Assembly: GCF_001898115.1 (NCBI RefSeq)
Contig: NZ_MKSQ01000026.1
Coordinates: forward strand, 1-64,000
Length of the DNA stretch: 64,000 bases
Source of the DNA: Allobosea sp. 67-29
Lineage (GTDB): Bacteria > Pseudomonadota > Alphaproteobacteria > Rhizobiales > Beijerinckiaceae
Direction of reading: 5' to 3'
The notes under the pieces are model-generated. The model did no database searches and was not told where the DNA came from. It was given only the letters and a program-made list of their open reading frames with translations. Each line of letters opens with the position of its first letter. The first letter of the stretch is position 1. Both the position numbers and the translations under genes were made by a program. This document shows, piece by piece, positions 1-8,696 of this stretch.

Positions 1-132
1 GAAGTCGAGATTGATGTTCTTCAGCGCCTTGTGCTCGCCGTAGTAGAAATCGAGGTTCTTCACCGCGATCCGGACGGGGGCCTCGGCATCGAGCGTCTGG
101 GGGGAGAGTTCAAGGGTCGAGAGCATCGACAT
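1..132 (-). CDS. pstB: Phosphate ABC transporter ATPase PstB, N-terminal fragment
   Basis: Only the first 44 codons are in the window; the rest runs off the left edge. The reading begins MSMLSTLELSPQ and continues into VKNLDFYYGEHKALKNINL, the opening strand of PstB ATPases just before Walker A. PstB energises the high-affinity PstSCAB phosphate importer at the inner membrane. It follows pstA with a 39-base gap, in the usual pstS-C-A-B order, and phoU and phoB may follow outside the window. The ATG at 132 is the natural start, although a second ATG lies two codons later. Confidence 0.9.
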   Translation of the reverse strand, partial: MSMLSTLELSPQTLDAEAPVRIAVKNLDFYYGEHKALKNINLDF

Positions 133-171
133 GGTCCTCAAGGTCGGGCGCGACCGGGTTGGATTCAAGTC

Positions 172-1065
172 TTATTTGCCGCCGGCGACGACGCGCCGGG
201 CAATGATCGAAAGCAGCAGGATGGAGACCGTGATGATCAGCGAGCCGGCCCAGGCGAGCTGCTGCCAGTTCTCGTAGGGCGCGGAGGCGAACTGGTAGAT
301 CGTCACCGGCAGGTTGGAGACGCCGCCGGAGAGCGTGGGCGAGAACCAGAAATTGTTGTTCAGCGCCGTGAAGAGCAGCGGCGCCGTCTCGCCGGCGATA
401 CGCGCCAGTGCCAGCAGGATGCCCGTGACCATGCCGGCCTTGGCCGCGCGCCAGGTCACGCTGGTGATCACCACCGAAGGCGGCGCGCCGAGCGCGGCCC
501 CGGCCTCGCGCAGCGGACCGGGCACGAGGCTCAGCATGTCCTCGGTGGTGCGCACGATCACGGGGATCGCGATGATCCCGAGCGCGACGCCGCCGGCCCA
601 GCCGGAATAGCCGCGGAAGGGCTCGACCAGGATGACGTAGACGAACAGGCCGATCAGGATCGACGGAGCCGAGAGCAGGATGTCGTTGATGAAGCGGATC
701 AGGTTCGCGAGCTGCGTGCCCCGTCCGTATTCGGCCAGCCAGGTTCCGGCCAGCACGCCGATCGGCGTCGCCACCGCGATGCCGAGGAAGGTCAGCACGA
801 AGGAGCCGACGATGGCGTTGGCGAGGCCGCCGCCCTGCGTGCCGGGGCCGGGGGTCACCGCGGTGAAGGTCGCGAGCGAGAGCCCGCCGATGCCCTTCAC
901 CAGCAGCATGCCGAGGATCCAGAACAGCACGAAGATGGCGCAGAAGGTGAAGCCCGTCGCGATGATCTTCATCGCGCGATCGGCCGTGCGACGGGACTGG
1001 CGCACGCGGCCCCACGGGATGTGGGAGGTGGCGGCCGGGGTGGAAGCGTTCGTGGTCATGCTCAT
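172..1065 (-). CDS. pstA: Phosphate ABC transporter permease PstA
   Basis: A 297-residue inner-membrane permease that pairs with PstC to form the phosphate channel. After a polar N-terminus (residues 1-30), hydrophobic segments begin at [20 protein letters not shown]. The PstA hallmarks [10 protein letters not shown] and LAEYGRGT are present, and [20 protein letters not shown] is the cytoplasmic EAA-type loop that docks on PstB. Length is normal for the family. It starts 12 bases after pstC ends, consistent with one transcript and PhoB control from the pstS promoter. Confidence 0.95.
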   Translation of the reverse strand: MSMTTNASTPAATSHIPWGRVRQSRRTADRAMKIIATGFTFCAIFVLFWILGMLLVKGIGGLSLATFTAVTPGPGTQGGGLANAIVGSFVLTFLGIAVATPIGVLAGTWLAEYGRGTQLANLIRFINDILLSAPSILIGLFVYVILVEPFRGYSGWAGGVALGIIAIPVIVRTTEDMLSLVPGPLREAGAALGAPPSVVITSVTWRAAKAGMVTGILLALARIAGETAPLLFTALNNNFWFSPTLSGGVSNLPVTIYQFASAPYENWQQLAWAGSLIITVSILLLSIIARRVVAGGK

Positions 1066-1077
1066 CTGATCCCAGCC

Positions 1078-2055
1078 TCAGAACTTCTTGACGCGGGCGA
1101 CCAGCAGCCGCGCGATGACGAGGACGACGAAGGTGACGAAGAACAGGATGCAGCCCAGCGCGATCAGCGAGTTGAGCTGCAGGCCGAGCGCCTCGTTGAA
1201 CTCGTTGGCGATGCGCGAGGCGATGGTCGAGCCGGGGTCGAGGATCGAGGCCGAGAGCCGGTTGGCGTTGCCGACGACGAAGGTCACCGCCATCGTCTCG
1301 CCGAGCGCGCGGCCGAGCCCCAGCATGATCGCCCCGATGATCGAGACGCCCGCCTGCGGCACCAGCACGTGCCGCACGACCTCCCAGGTCGTGGCGCCGA
1401 TGCCGTAGGCGCTCTCGCGCAGCACCGAGGGGATCTGCTCGAGCATGTCGCGGGTGATCGAGGCGATGAACGGCACGATCATGAAGGCGAGGATGATGCC
1501 GGCCGTGAAGATGCCCAGCCCCGAGGGCGAGCGCGAATACAGGATCGTCCCGACGACCGGTATGCCCTCGACGAGGTTCGAGAGCGGGATCTGCACATAG
1601 GCGGCGAAGAGCGGCGCGAAGACAAACAGCCCCCACATGCCGTAGATGATCGAGGGCACCGCGGCGAGCAGTTCGATCGCGGTGGCGACCGGCTTCTTGA
1701 ACCAGGGCGGCGCGAGCTGGGTCAGGAAGACCGCGATGCCGAGCGAGAGCGGCACGCCGATGACGAGCGCGATCAGCGCCGTCGAAAGCGTGCCGACGAT
1801 GGCGGGCCAGGCGCCGTACTGCTCGTTCTGGGTGTCCCAGACGCTGGAGGTGATGAAGCCGAGCCCGAACTCGCGGAAGGCCGGCCAGCCGCCGACGATC
1901 ATCGACAGCATGATGCCGGCGAGCAGGGCGAGGACGAGCAGGGCCGCAAGGAAGCTGGCATTCCGGAAGACGACGTCGAAGGTCGCCTTCGGCGTCCTGC
2001 GGGCGACCGGCTTCGGCGCGGCGGGAATGCTGGTCATGTCGGTCACTGCGGTCAT
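1078..2055 (-). CDS. pstC: Phosphate ABC transporter permease PstC
   Basis: A 325-residue permease. Residues 1-30 are cytoplasmic, and the first membrane helix is near residues 35-55 (SFLAALLVLALLAGIMLSMI). PstC signatures are VPLSLGIAVFLTQLAP, AVPSIIYGMWGLFVFAPLF and the EAA loop DMLEQIPSVLRESAYGIGAT. It forms the transmembrane pore with PstA. The gap to pstS upstream is 223 bases and holds an inverted-repeat element, so pstCAB may be partly uncoupled from pstS by processing or attenuation there; that is inference. Confidence 0.95.
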   Translation of the reverse strand: MTAVTDMTSIPAAPKPVARRTPKATFDVVFRNASFLAALLVLALLAGIMLSMIVGGWPAFREFGLGFITSSVWDTQNEQYGAWPAIVGTLSTALIALVIGVPLSLGIAVFLTQLAPPWFKKPVATAIELLAAVPSIIYGMWGLFVFAPLFAAYVQIPLSNLVEGIPVVGTILYSRSPSGLGIFTAGIILAFMIVPFIASITRDMLEQIPSVLRESAYGIGATTWEVVRHVLVPQAGVSIIGAIMLGLGRALGETMAVTFVVGNANRLSASILDPGSTIASRIANEFNEALGLQLNSLIALGCILFFVTFVVLVIARLLVARVKKF

Positions 2056-2120
2056 CCGCGAGGCTCCGGTAGGAATTGGGCCGAGGCCGTCCGCCGGTCG
2101 CCCGGCTTCAATCGGCCTCA

Positions 2121-2222
2121 GCCCTCATCCTGAGGAGCGGTCCGCGGGAGTGCCTCTCGAGGCCCCGGCGCACTCCGGATCACCCTTCGGGAGGCCGACT
2201 GACGGCTCCTCAGGATGAGGGC
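2121..2222. repeat. Intergenic palindromic repeat between pstS and pstC
   Basis: A perfect 18-base inverted repeat, gccctcatcctgaggagc at 2121-2138 and its complement at 2205-2222, bounds a 66-base GC-rich core. Arms of this type (CCTCATCCTGAGGAGC) are familiar dispersed palindromes in Rhizobiales genomes. It lies inside the pst operon between pstS and pstC. Such elements often stabilise upstream mRNA, which would suit the higher PstS demand; that role is inferred. Confidence 0.75.
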
Positions 2223-2278
2223 TTGAACGGTGCGACGAGGCGGGCTCGGCCCGCCTCGTCTTCTTCAGCGGCGGGCGA

Positions 2279-3304
2279 TCAGAAGATCGGCTTGCCGGAG
2301 TTGTCGGTCACGCCCTTCCAGGCGGTCCGGATCTCGTCCTTCACATTGCTCGGCAGCGGCACGTAGTCGAGGTCGCTGGCGAGCTTGTCACCGTTCTTGT
2401 AGGCCCAGTCGAAGAACTTCAGCGCGGCCTGCACCTCTTCCGGCTTCTCCGGCTTGGCGTGGACCAGGATGAAGGTCGCCGAGGTGATCGGCCAGGCATC
2501 CTTGCCCTTCTGGTTGTTGAGCGAGATGCCGAAGCCCGGCTGCTCCTTCCAGTTGGCGTTGGCCGCGGCAGCCTGGAAAGCCTCGATCGTCGGCATCGGG
2601 AAGTTGCCGTCGTGGTTCTTGATCAGGGCGTAGGAGAGCTTGTTCTGCTTGGCGTAGGCGTATTCGACATAGCCGATCGAGTTCGCGACCTGCTTGACCG
2701 AGGCCGAGACGCCTTCATTGCCCTTGCCGCCGATGCCGACGGGCCACTGCACCGAGGTGTTGTTGCCGATCTTCGACTTCCACTCGGCCGAGACCTTGGA
2801 GAGATAGTCGGTGAAGACGAAGGTCGTGCCCGAGCCGTCCGAGCGATAGACCGGGTTGATGTTGGCGTCGGGCAGCTTCAGGTCGCCGTTCAGCGCAACG
2901 ATCTTGGGGTCGTTCCACTTCTTGATCTCGCCCATGTAGATGCCGGCGAGAACGTCGCCCGAGAGCTTGAGCTTGCCCGGCTCGACACCGGCGATGTTCA
3001 CGGCCGGAACGACGCCGCCCATCACGGTCGGGAACTGGACGAGGCCGTCCTTGGCCAGGTCCTCACCCTTGAGCGGGGCGTCGGAGGCGCCGAAGGCGAC
3101 CGTCTTCGCCTTGATCTGGCGGATGCCGCCGCCCGAGCCGATCGACTGGTAGTTGAGGCCGGTGCCGGTCGCCTTCTGATAGGCTTCGGCCCACTTCGAA
3201 TAGATCGGGAAGGGGAAGGTCGCGCCGGCGCCGGTGATGTCGGCGGCCTGGGCGGAACCGGCGATCCCGGCGGCCACGGCCGCGAGAACGAGAATCTTGC
3301 GCAT
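2279..3304 (-). CDS. pstS: Phosphate-binding periplasmic protein PstS
   Basis: High-affinity phosphate-binding component of PstSCAB. A signal peptide (MRKILVLAAVAAGIAGSAQA) precedes the mature protein. Phosphate-contact segments typical of PstS are visible: GAGATFPFP, QSIGSGGG and YRSDGSGTTFVF. I chose the ATG at 3304, giving 341 residues, because GAGGAC lies about 8 bases upstream and the signal peptide then starts at once. An ATG at 3319 would add five residues without a better ribosome site. Length is normal. The gene lies between phoR and pstC. Confidence 0.95.
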   Translation of the reverse strand: MRKILVLAAVAAGIAGSAQAADITGAGATFPFPIYSKWAEAYQKATGTGLNYQSIGSGGGIRQIKAKTVAFGASDAPLKGEDLAKDGLVQFPTVMGGVVPAVNIAGVEPGKLKLSGDVLAGIYMGEIKKWNDPKIVALNGDLKLPDANINPVYRSDGSGTTFVFTDYLSKVSAEWKSKIGNNTSVQWPVGIGGKGNEGVSASVKQVANSIGYVEYAYAKQNKLSYALIKNHDGNFPMPTIEAFQAAAANANWKEQPGFGISLNNQKGKDAWPITSATFILVHAKPEKPEEVQAALKFFDWAYKNGDKLASDLDYVPLPSNVKDEIRTAWKGVTDNSGKPIF

Positions 3305-3354
3305 GTGAGATGTCCTCATCTGGTCGCTGTTTGCAGCGCCCCGTCAGAACACCC

Positions 3355-3398
3355 TCTGTATGACAGCCGCATGACAATTCGTCATGAAAACCGTCACA
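3355..3398 (-). promoter_or_regulatory. Putative PhoB (Pho) box array upstream of pstS
   Basis: Read on the minus strand this holds four head-to-tail 11-mers: TGTGACGGTTT, TCATGACGAAT, TGTCATGCGGC and TGTCATACAGA. The last two form an 18-base Pho box (plus coordinates 3360-3377), matching the known CTGTCAT-4N-CTGTCAT pattern at 11-base period. The other two are weaker matches in phase. The site is about 55 bases before the pstS start, so PhoB activation of pstSCAB under phosphate limitation is the expected regulation. Confidence 0.75.
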
Positions 3399-3429
3399 AT
3401 GCCCGAAAGCTGTCTTCGTCCGTCAAGGA

Positions 3430-4536
3430 TCAGCCGGCGCCTCGCGCCGCGCCGAAGCGCGGCAGGATGGCCTTGAAGGCGGCCCCCTGCCCCGGCTTGC
3501 TCTCGATCATCAGCCGCCCGCGATGCCGCAGCACGATGTGCTTGACGATGGCGAGCCCGAGCCCGGTGCCGCCGGCCTCGCGGCTGGCGGCGGTATCGAC
3601 CCGGTAGAAGCGTTCGGTCAGGCGCGGCAGATGCTCGGGCGCGATGCCCGGTCCGTCGTCCCGGACGCAGACGCTGGCTTCCCCGTCATGGGCGTCGACG
3701 GTGATCGTCACCTCGCCCGCCCGCTTGCCGTACTTGATCGCGTTTTCGACGAGGTTCTCCATCAGCCGCAGCAACTCGTCGCGGTCGCCGGGCACCTGCA
3801 GCGGCTCCGACGGGACCTGAAGCTTCAGGGCCACCTCGCGCTCCCGCGCCAGCAGGGCCAGCGAGTCGACGATCTCCCGCGAGATTCCGGCGAGGTCGAC
3901 CGGCGTGTCGGGCGCGACATGGGCGCGCTGCTCGATGCGCGAAAGCGAGAGCAGGTCGTCGACGAGGCGCGCCATCCGCAGTCCCTGCTCGCGCATGATC
4001 CCGAGGAAGCGCTCGCGCGCCCGCTCGTCGTTGCGCGCCGGGCCCTGCAGGGTCTCGACGAAGCCGAGCAGCGAGGCGAGCGGCGTGCGCAACTCGTGGC
4101 TGGCATTGGCGACGAAGTCGACGCGCATCCGCTCGATCACGCGCTGTTCGCTGAGGTCCTCGAAGGTGAGCAGGGTCGGGTGCCGTTCGCCCGACCCGGC
4201 AAGCGCGGCGATATGGATGCGGAAGGTCCGTTCGACCGGGACCCGCTCGACGAGCTCCAAGGTCTTGCGCTGACCTTCGCCCGCCACCGCCTCGATCGCC
4301 TCGATCAGATCCGGGTCGCGCAGCACCAGGGCGAGCAGCTTGCCGCGCTCCAGCCCGGGTATCAGCGCCCGCATCGCAGGGCTGAGCGCCTGTGCCACGC
4401 CCAGCTCGTCGAGCAGCACGACGGCGGAGCCCAGTGCCTCGACGAAGCCGCGCGCCGCGGCCATGGAAAAGTCAGCCCTGTCGATCATGGCACGCCCGCA
4501 ACCACCGGCGGCCGCCGGCAGCGCCTTCCTGCGCAT
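3430..4536 (-). CDS. phoR: Phosphate-sensing sensor histidine kinase PhoR
   Basis: Histidine kinase expected to phosphorylate PhoB. The H-box NASHELRTPL carries the phosphoacceptor His (about residue 147 from this start). ATP-binding boxes follow: N-box LVENAIKYGK, G1 DDGPGIAPEHL, F-box RFYRVD and G2 GGTGLGLAIVKH. A PAS-like segment (about residues 30-130) precedes them. No clear transmembrane helix is present, so the sensor may be cytosolic and signalled through PstSCAB/PhoU. The start is uncertain: TTG 4554, ATG 4536 (used here) or ATG 4488, none with a convincing ribosome site. Adjacency to pstS supports PhoR over other kinases. Confidence 0.85.
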   Translation of the reverse strand: MRRKALPAAAGGCGRAMIDRADFSMAAARGFVEALGSAVVLLDELGVAQALSPAMRALIPGLERGKLLALVLRDPDLIEAIEAVAGEGQRKTLELVERVPVERTFRIHIAALAGSGERHPTLLTFEDLSEQRVIERMRVDFVANASHELRTPLASLLGFVETLQGPARNDERARERFLGIMREQGLRMARLVDDLLSLSRIEQRAHVAPDTPVDLAGISREIVDSLALLAREREVALKLQVPSEPLQVPGDRDELLRLMENLVENAIKYGKRAGEVTITVDAHDGEASVCVRDDGPGIAPEHLPRLTERFYRVDTAASREAGGTGLGLAIVKHIVLRHRGRLMIESKPGQGAAFKAILPRFGAARGAG

Positions 4537-4607
4537 AACCGCGGAGGGCGTCAATTCCCTTCCGCACGACGGCCGGCTAGGGTGGGCCGCGCAACGAGGG
4601 ACAGGCG

Positions 4608-5567
4608 ATGGCCAAGAAGTTTTCCGGTTCCGAGGTGGGTAACGTCGTCGAGATGCCGGCCGCCAAGGCCACCGAGGCGGCGCAGAAGGACAAGGCCGCC
4701 CGCAAGCCGGCCAAGGCGAAAGGCTTCGACATCGAGGCCGCGACCCTGCCGGAATCGATCATCGACGCGGCCTATCACAGCGGCGGCTACCCCTATGGCA
4801 AGCGGATGAAGCGCAAGCGCTACAGCCGCGAACTCCAGCCGCTGCAGATCGAGCTGCAGAAGCTGATGCGCTGGGTCCAGAAGGAGGGCGAGCGCATCGT
4901 CATCGTCTTCGAGGGACGCGACGGCGCCGGCAAGGGCGGCACGATCTCGCGCTTCACCCAGCATCTCAACCCGCGCCATGCCCGCATCGTCGCGCTGTCG
5001 AAGCCCTCGGACACCGAGATGGGCCAATGGTATTTCCAGCGCTACGCCGCCGAGATGCCGACCGCCGGGGAAATGGTTTTCTTCGACCGCTCCTGGTACA
5101 ACCGCGCCGGAGTCGAGCCCGTGATGGGCTTCTGCACGCCCGCGCAGACCGAGCATTTCCTGCGCGAGGCCCCCGCCTTCGAGGGCATGCTGGCGCGGGA
5201 CGGCATCCGCCTCATCAAGCTCTTCCTGACCATCGGTCGCGAGATGCAGATGACGCGTCTGCATGCGCGCTGGCACGACCCGCTGAAGCGCTGGAAGCTG
5301 TCGCCGATGGACTTCGAGGCGATCCCCCATTTCGACGACTATTCCCGCGCCTTCGACGCCATGCTCGGGCGGACATCGACGGAAGATGCGCCCTGGTTCG
5401 TCGTGCGCAGCAACGACAAGCTGCGCGCCCGCCTCAACGCCATTCGCCACGTGCTGCGCGCGATTCCCTACAAGGACAAGGACGAGACCGCGATCGGCGC
5501 CCTCGACGACAAGGTCGTCATCTCGGTCGCGCGCTATCTCGACAAGGGCGGCGAGCCGGAAGGCTGA
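4608..5567 (+). CDS. ppk2: Polyphosphate kinase 2 family protein
   Basis: A 319-residue single-domain PPK2, which transfers phosphate between polyphosphate and nucleotides (commonly ADP to ATP in this group). The P-loop is FEGRDGAGKGG (about residues 101-111), the Walker B/arginine motif is FFDRSWYNRAGVE (about 158-170), and the lid segment is VALSKPSDTEMGQWYFQRY. A Lys/Ala-rich N-terminal tail (residues 1-45) is outside the fold. GAGGG sits about 7 bases before the ATG. It is divergent from phoR, so phosphate sensing, uptake and storage genes are adjacent; shared control is inferred. Confidence 0.9.
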   Translation: MAKKFSGSEVGNVVEMPAAKATEAAQKDKAARKPAKAKGFDIEAATLPESIIDAAYHSGGYPYGKRMKRKRYSRELQPLQIELQKLMRWVQKEGERIVIVFEGRDGAGKGGTISRFTQHLNPRHARIVALSKPSDTEMGQWYFQRYAAEMPTAGEMVFFDRSWYNRAGVEPVMGFCTPAQTEHFLREAPAFEGMLARDGIRLIKLFLTIGREMQMTRLHARWHDPLKRWKLSPMDFEAIPHFDDYSRAFDAMLGRTSTEDAPWFVVRSNDKLRARLNAIRHVLRAIPYKDKDETAIGALDDKVVISVARYLDKGGEPEG

Positions 5568-5583
5568 GCACGCGCGCCTCGCC

Positions 5584-6870
5584 TCACGGCCCCATGATGT
5601 GATCGGGCAGCCAGGTCGTCAGCGGCGGCCAGAGCGTGATCGCCGCGAGCACTGCAAGCAATGGCACGAGCCAGGGCAGGATCGCCTTCGACATCGTCTC
5701 GAAGGACACGTTGGCGATGCGCGTGACCACGAAGAGCACCACCCCGATCGGCGGATGGATCGTCCCCAGGATCAGGTTCAGGATCATGATGATGCCGAAC
5801 TGCACCGGGTCGATGCCGAAGCTGTTGGCGGCCGGGACCAGGATCGGGATCAGGATCAGCATCGCCGCCAGCGCCTCCATGAAGCAGCCGACGACCAGCA
5901 GGATCAGGTTGCAGACCACGAGGAAGACGAGCGGGTGCGCGATGGTCTCGACGATCATCGGCGTCAGCGTCTGAGGCACGCGCGAGATCGACATGCACCA
6001 GCCCAGCGCGCCGGCCGCCATGACCAGCACCGCGACGAGCCCCATCGTCTCGACCGTATCGATCAGGATCGGCCAGAGCTGCCTGACCTCCAGCGTGCGG
6101 TAGACGAAGAAGCCGAGGAACAGCGCATAGAGGCATGCGACGGCCGCCGCCTCTGTCGGGGTCACGATGCCGGTGAACATCCCGCCCAGGATGAGCGGCG
6201 GCGTCATCAGCGCGAAGAAGCCGTTCAGGAAGCTGCGGCCGATCTCGCGGAAGCCTTTGAAGCCCTCCTTGCGAAAGCCCTGGCGGCGCGCGACGACCAT
6301 CACCATCGCCATCAGCGACAGCCCCATCAGCACGCCGGGGATGACGCCGCCGATGAACAGCCGGCCGATCGAGACGTCGGCCGTGACCCCGTAGATCACC
6401 ATCGGCAGCGAGGGCGGGATGATCGGCCCGATCGTCGCCGCCGAGGCCGTGATCGCCGCCGCCGTCTCCGGCCGGTAGCCGGCCTTCTGCATCGCGCGGA
6501 TCTCGATGGCGCCCGAGCCCGCCGCATCCGCCACCGCCGAGCCGACCATGCCGGCGAAGATCATGCTGGTCAGGATCGAGGCATGGGCATAGCCGCCGCG
6601 CAGCCAGCCGATCACCGCCGTGGCGAAGGCGACGATGCGGTCGGTGATGCGCGCGGCCGCGAGGATGTTGCCCATCAGGATGAACAGCGGCGCCGCGACG
6701 ATCGGGAAGGAGTTCATCGCCTGCGCCATCTTCTGCGGCACGATCGAGGCCGAGAGATCACCCAGCAGCACGAAGGCGAAGGCGGCGAGCCCCATCGAGG
6801 CGAAGAGCGGAAAGCCGGCGAGGATCGAGAGCAGCCAGACGGCCGAGATCTTGAAGATCAGCGCGCTCAT
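5584..6870 (-). CDS. TRAP transporter large permease (DctM family)
   Basis: A 428-residue inner-membrane protein that forms the ion-coupled translocation unit of a TRAP carboxylate transporter. It starts MSALIFKISAVWLLSILAGF and has about 12 hydrophobic segments, including conserved DctM stretches AAPLFILMGNILAAARIT, GSGAIEIRAMQ and TVGPIIPPS-like IGPIIPPSLPMVIYG. The start at 6870 overlaps the dctQ stop by four bases (ATGA), indicating translational coupling. An open frame upstream is only dctQ read in another frame. Substrate cannot be read from the permease; the binding protein is encoded upstream. Confidence 0.92.
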   Translation of the reverse strand: MSALIFKISAVWLLSILAGFPLFASMGLAAFAFVLLGDLSASIVPQKMAQAMNSFPIVAAPLFILMGNILAAARITDRIVAFATAVIGWLRGGYAHASILTSMIFAGMVGSAVADAAGSGAIEIRAMQKAGYRPETAAAITASAATIGPIIPPSLPMVIYGVTADVSIGRLFIGGVIPGVLMGLSLMAMVMVVARRQGFRKEGFKGFREIGRSFLNGFFALMTPPLILGGMFTGIVTPTEAAAVACLYALFLGFFVYRTLEVRQLWPILIDTVETMGLVAVLVMAAGALGWCMSISRVPQTLTPMIVETIAHPLVFLVVCNLILLVVGCFMEALAAMLILIPILVPAANSFGIDPVQFGIIMILNLILGTIHPPIGVVLFVVTRIANVSFETMSKAILPWLVPLLAVLAAITLWPPLTTWLPDHIMGP

Positions 6871-7379
6871 TCCGCCGGCTCCTGCAGGCTCGCCGCGACG
6901 GGCTCGTACGGGGACGTCCGCCAGTTGCGCAGGTTTCCGAGGAACTCCGCGAGGCCCTGCAGCAGCGTGACGACCCCGGCCAGCACCATCGGCGCATAAA
7001 GCAGCCCCATCGAGAGCGGCACCGTCGTCGCCTCGAGATCGTAGTTCGACTGCACCAGATGCACCGAGTACCAGGCGACCAGCCCGCCGAAGACGATCAT
7101 CGCGAGCTGCATCACCGCCTCGGCCGAGCGCCATCCGCGCGCCGGCAGCATGTCGTGGAAGAAGCGGATGCGGATATGGGCGCGCCGCCGGCTGGCGAGA
7201 ATCCAGCCGGTGACGGCGACCCACAGCATCAGGAAGCGCGAGACCTCGTCGGTCCAGATCAGCGGCTCGCCGAGCGCGCGCGTGACGATGCCGAGCGTCA
7301 CCGTGACGAGCAGGGCGACCAGTAGAAGGGCCGCGACGACCTCCATCGTCCGGTCGAATAGTCGGGGCCAGATCGTCAT
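6867..7379 (-). CDS. TRAP transporter small permease (DctQ family)
   Basis: A 170-residue protein with four predicted helices: VVAALLLVALLVTVTLGIVT, FLMLWVAVTGWILASR, AVMQLAMIVFGGLVAWYSV and MGLLYAPMVLAGVVTLLQG. DctQ subunits assemble with DctM in the membrane. The motif EVSRFLMLWV between helices 1 and 2 is typical of the family. Its stop overlaps the dctM start. A 216-base spacer containing a dispersed repeat separates it from the binding-protein gene. Confidence 0.9.
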   Translation of the reverse strand: MTIWPRLFDRTMEVVAALLLVALLVTVTLGIVTRALGEPLIWTDEVSRFLMLWVAVTGWILASRRRAHIRIRFFHDMLPARGWRSAEAVMQLAMIVFGGLVAWYSVHLVQSNYDLEATTVPLSMGLLYAPMVLAGVVTLLQGLAEFLGNLRNWRTSPYEPVAASLQEPAE

Positions 7380-7450
7380 GCGGATGCCTTTGCTATCGGG
7401 GCGTTGGACACCGCCACCGTCATTCCGGGACCGGCCAGAGACGCAAGTCC

Positions 7451-7555
7451 GGCGTCGTCATGCTCGCCCTTGCGGCGAGCATCCACGTCATGAACACGCG
7501 GTTCGGCCCGAGAAGCCGTGGACGGCCGGGGCAGGCCCGGCTATCCCGGATGGCA
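7451..7555. repeat. Dispersed intergenic repeat with perfect hairpin
   Basis: Positions 7460-7482 form a perfect stem, ATGCTCGCC / GGCGAGCAT, around a 5-base loop. The flanks (cgtcATGCTCGCC..., GAGCATCCacgtc, TGAACACG) recur in the opposite orientation at about 15826-15925. It lies between dctP and dctQ and could stabilise the dctP message, the most demanded product of a TRAP operon. No open reading frame is credible here. Confidence 0.6.
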
Positions 7556-7595
7556 AGCCGAGCTGCGGTTCGGGTTCGGTTGAGAACCGCCCGCC

Positions 7596-8588
7596 TCACA
7601 GCGCCTGGATGCGGTCCCAGAGCCCCTTGCCCCACTTGCTCTCGAACTTGGCCGGCACGCTCGCCAGGACCGGCTTGCGGAAGGCCTCGTTGTCCGGCGT
7701 GGTCACGGTCATGCCGGCCTTGCCGAGGCTGTCGGCGAGCCCCTTCTCCTGCTCCAGGATCTCGTTGTCCTGCCAGGTCGCCGCCTTGTCCACGGCCGCG
7801 ACGACGACGTCGCGATCGGCCTGCGGGATCTTCTGCCAGGCGGCCTCGTTCACGATCACGAGGCGCGGCGTGATGATATGCGCCGTCAGCACCAGATATT
7901 TCTGCACTTCCGCGAGCTTGGCCGAGGCGATGGTCGGCAGCGGGTTCTCCTGCCCGTCGACCGCGCCCTGCGACAGGGCGAGATAGAGCTCGGAGAAGTT
8001 CAGCGGCGTCGGTCGCGCGCCCCAGGCCTCGGCCATGGCGCGGAAGGTGTCGACCTCCGGCACGCGCAGCTTGAAACCCTTCATGTCCTCGACCGAGTTG
8101 ATCGGCTTCTTGCCGCTGGTGAGGTGGCGCACGCCGTAATAGTTGACGCCGATCATGCGCATGCCGCGCTTCTCGACCAGCGCCTTGTTGAGCTCGTCCA
8201 TCAGCGGAGACTTCAGCGCCCGCGTCATATGGGCGGCGTCCTTCCAGATATAGGGCGCCTCGATGATCGAGAGCTGCGGCACGAACTGGCCGAGCTGCGC
8301 CGCGCCCTCGGTCACCATGGTCAGCGCGCCGCTGGCGACGGACTCGACCATGTCCCGCGAGGAGCCGAGCTGGCCGTTGGGGAAGGACTGGATCTCGATG
8401 CGCCCGCCGGTCTTCTCCTTGACCTCGGCGGCGGCCTTGAGCGCGCTTTGCGGCGAGGGGTGGGCGGCTGGCTGCCCGTCCGCCCAGCGCAGCACGACGG
8501 CCTGCGCCCGTGCGATCGCCGGCATGAAAACGGCAGCCCCTGCCGCGGCGGAGCCATGGAGAAAGTCTCGCTTGGTCAATCTGGTCAT
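7596..8588 (-). CDS. TRAP transporter substrate-binding protein (DctP family)
   Basis: A 330-residue periplasmic solute receptor. The N-terminus TRLTKRDFLHGSAAAGAAVF resembles a Tat-like signal, but with KR rather than RR, and ends at AIARAQA. The DctP fold follows, with the characteristic LKSPLMDELNKALVEKRGMR and GVNYYGVRHLTSGKKP regions and PEVDTFRAMAEAWGARPTPL, in which the carboxylate-binding Arg and the PTPLNFSEL loop are recognisable. The ligand is probably an organic or sugar acid but cannot be specified. It is the first gene of the TRAP operon. Confidence 0.9.
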   Translation of the reverse strand: MTRLTKRDFLHGSAAAGAAVFMPAIARAQAVVLRWADGQPAAHPSPQSALKAAAEVKEKTGGRIEIQSFPNGQLGSSRDMVESVASGALTMVTEGAAQLGQFVPQLSIIEAPYIWKDAAHMTRALKSPLMDELNKALVEKRGMRMIGVNYYGVRHLTSGKKPINSVEDMKGFKLRVPEVDTFRAMAEAWGARPTPLNFSELYLALSQGAVDGQENPLPTIASAKLAEVQKYLVLTAHIITPRLVIVNEAAWQKIPQADRDVVVAAVDKAATWQDNEILEQEKGLADSLGKAGMTVTTPDNEAFRKPVLASVPAKFESKWGKGLWDRIQAL

Positions 8589-8696
8589 GGTCGTCTGCTC
8601 CCTTGAGGCCGGTTCTCCGGCTCGTCGTCATGTTGCGGTGCGTGATGGTAGCTTCAGCGCGAAGTTAATGCCAATGCCTCTCGATAATATTGCGTC

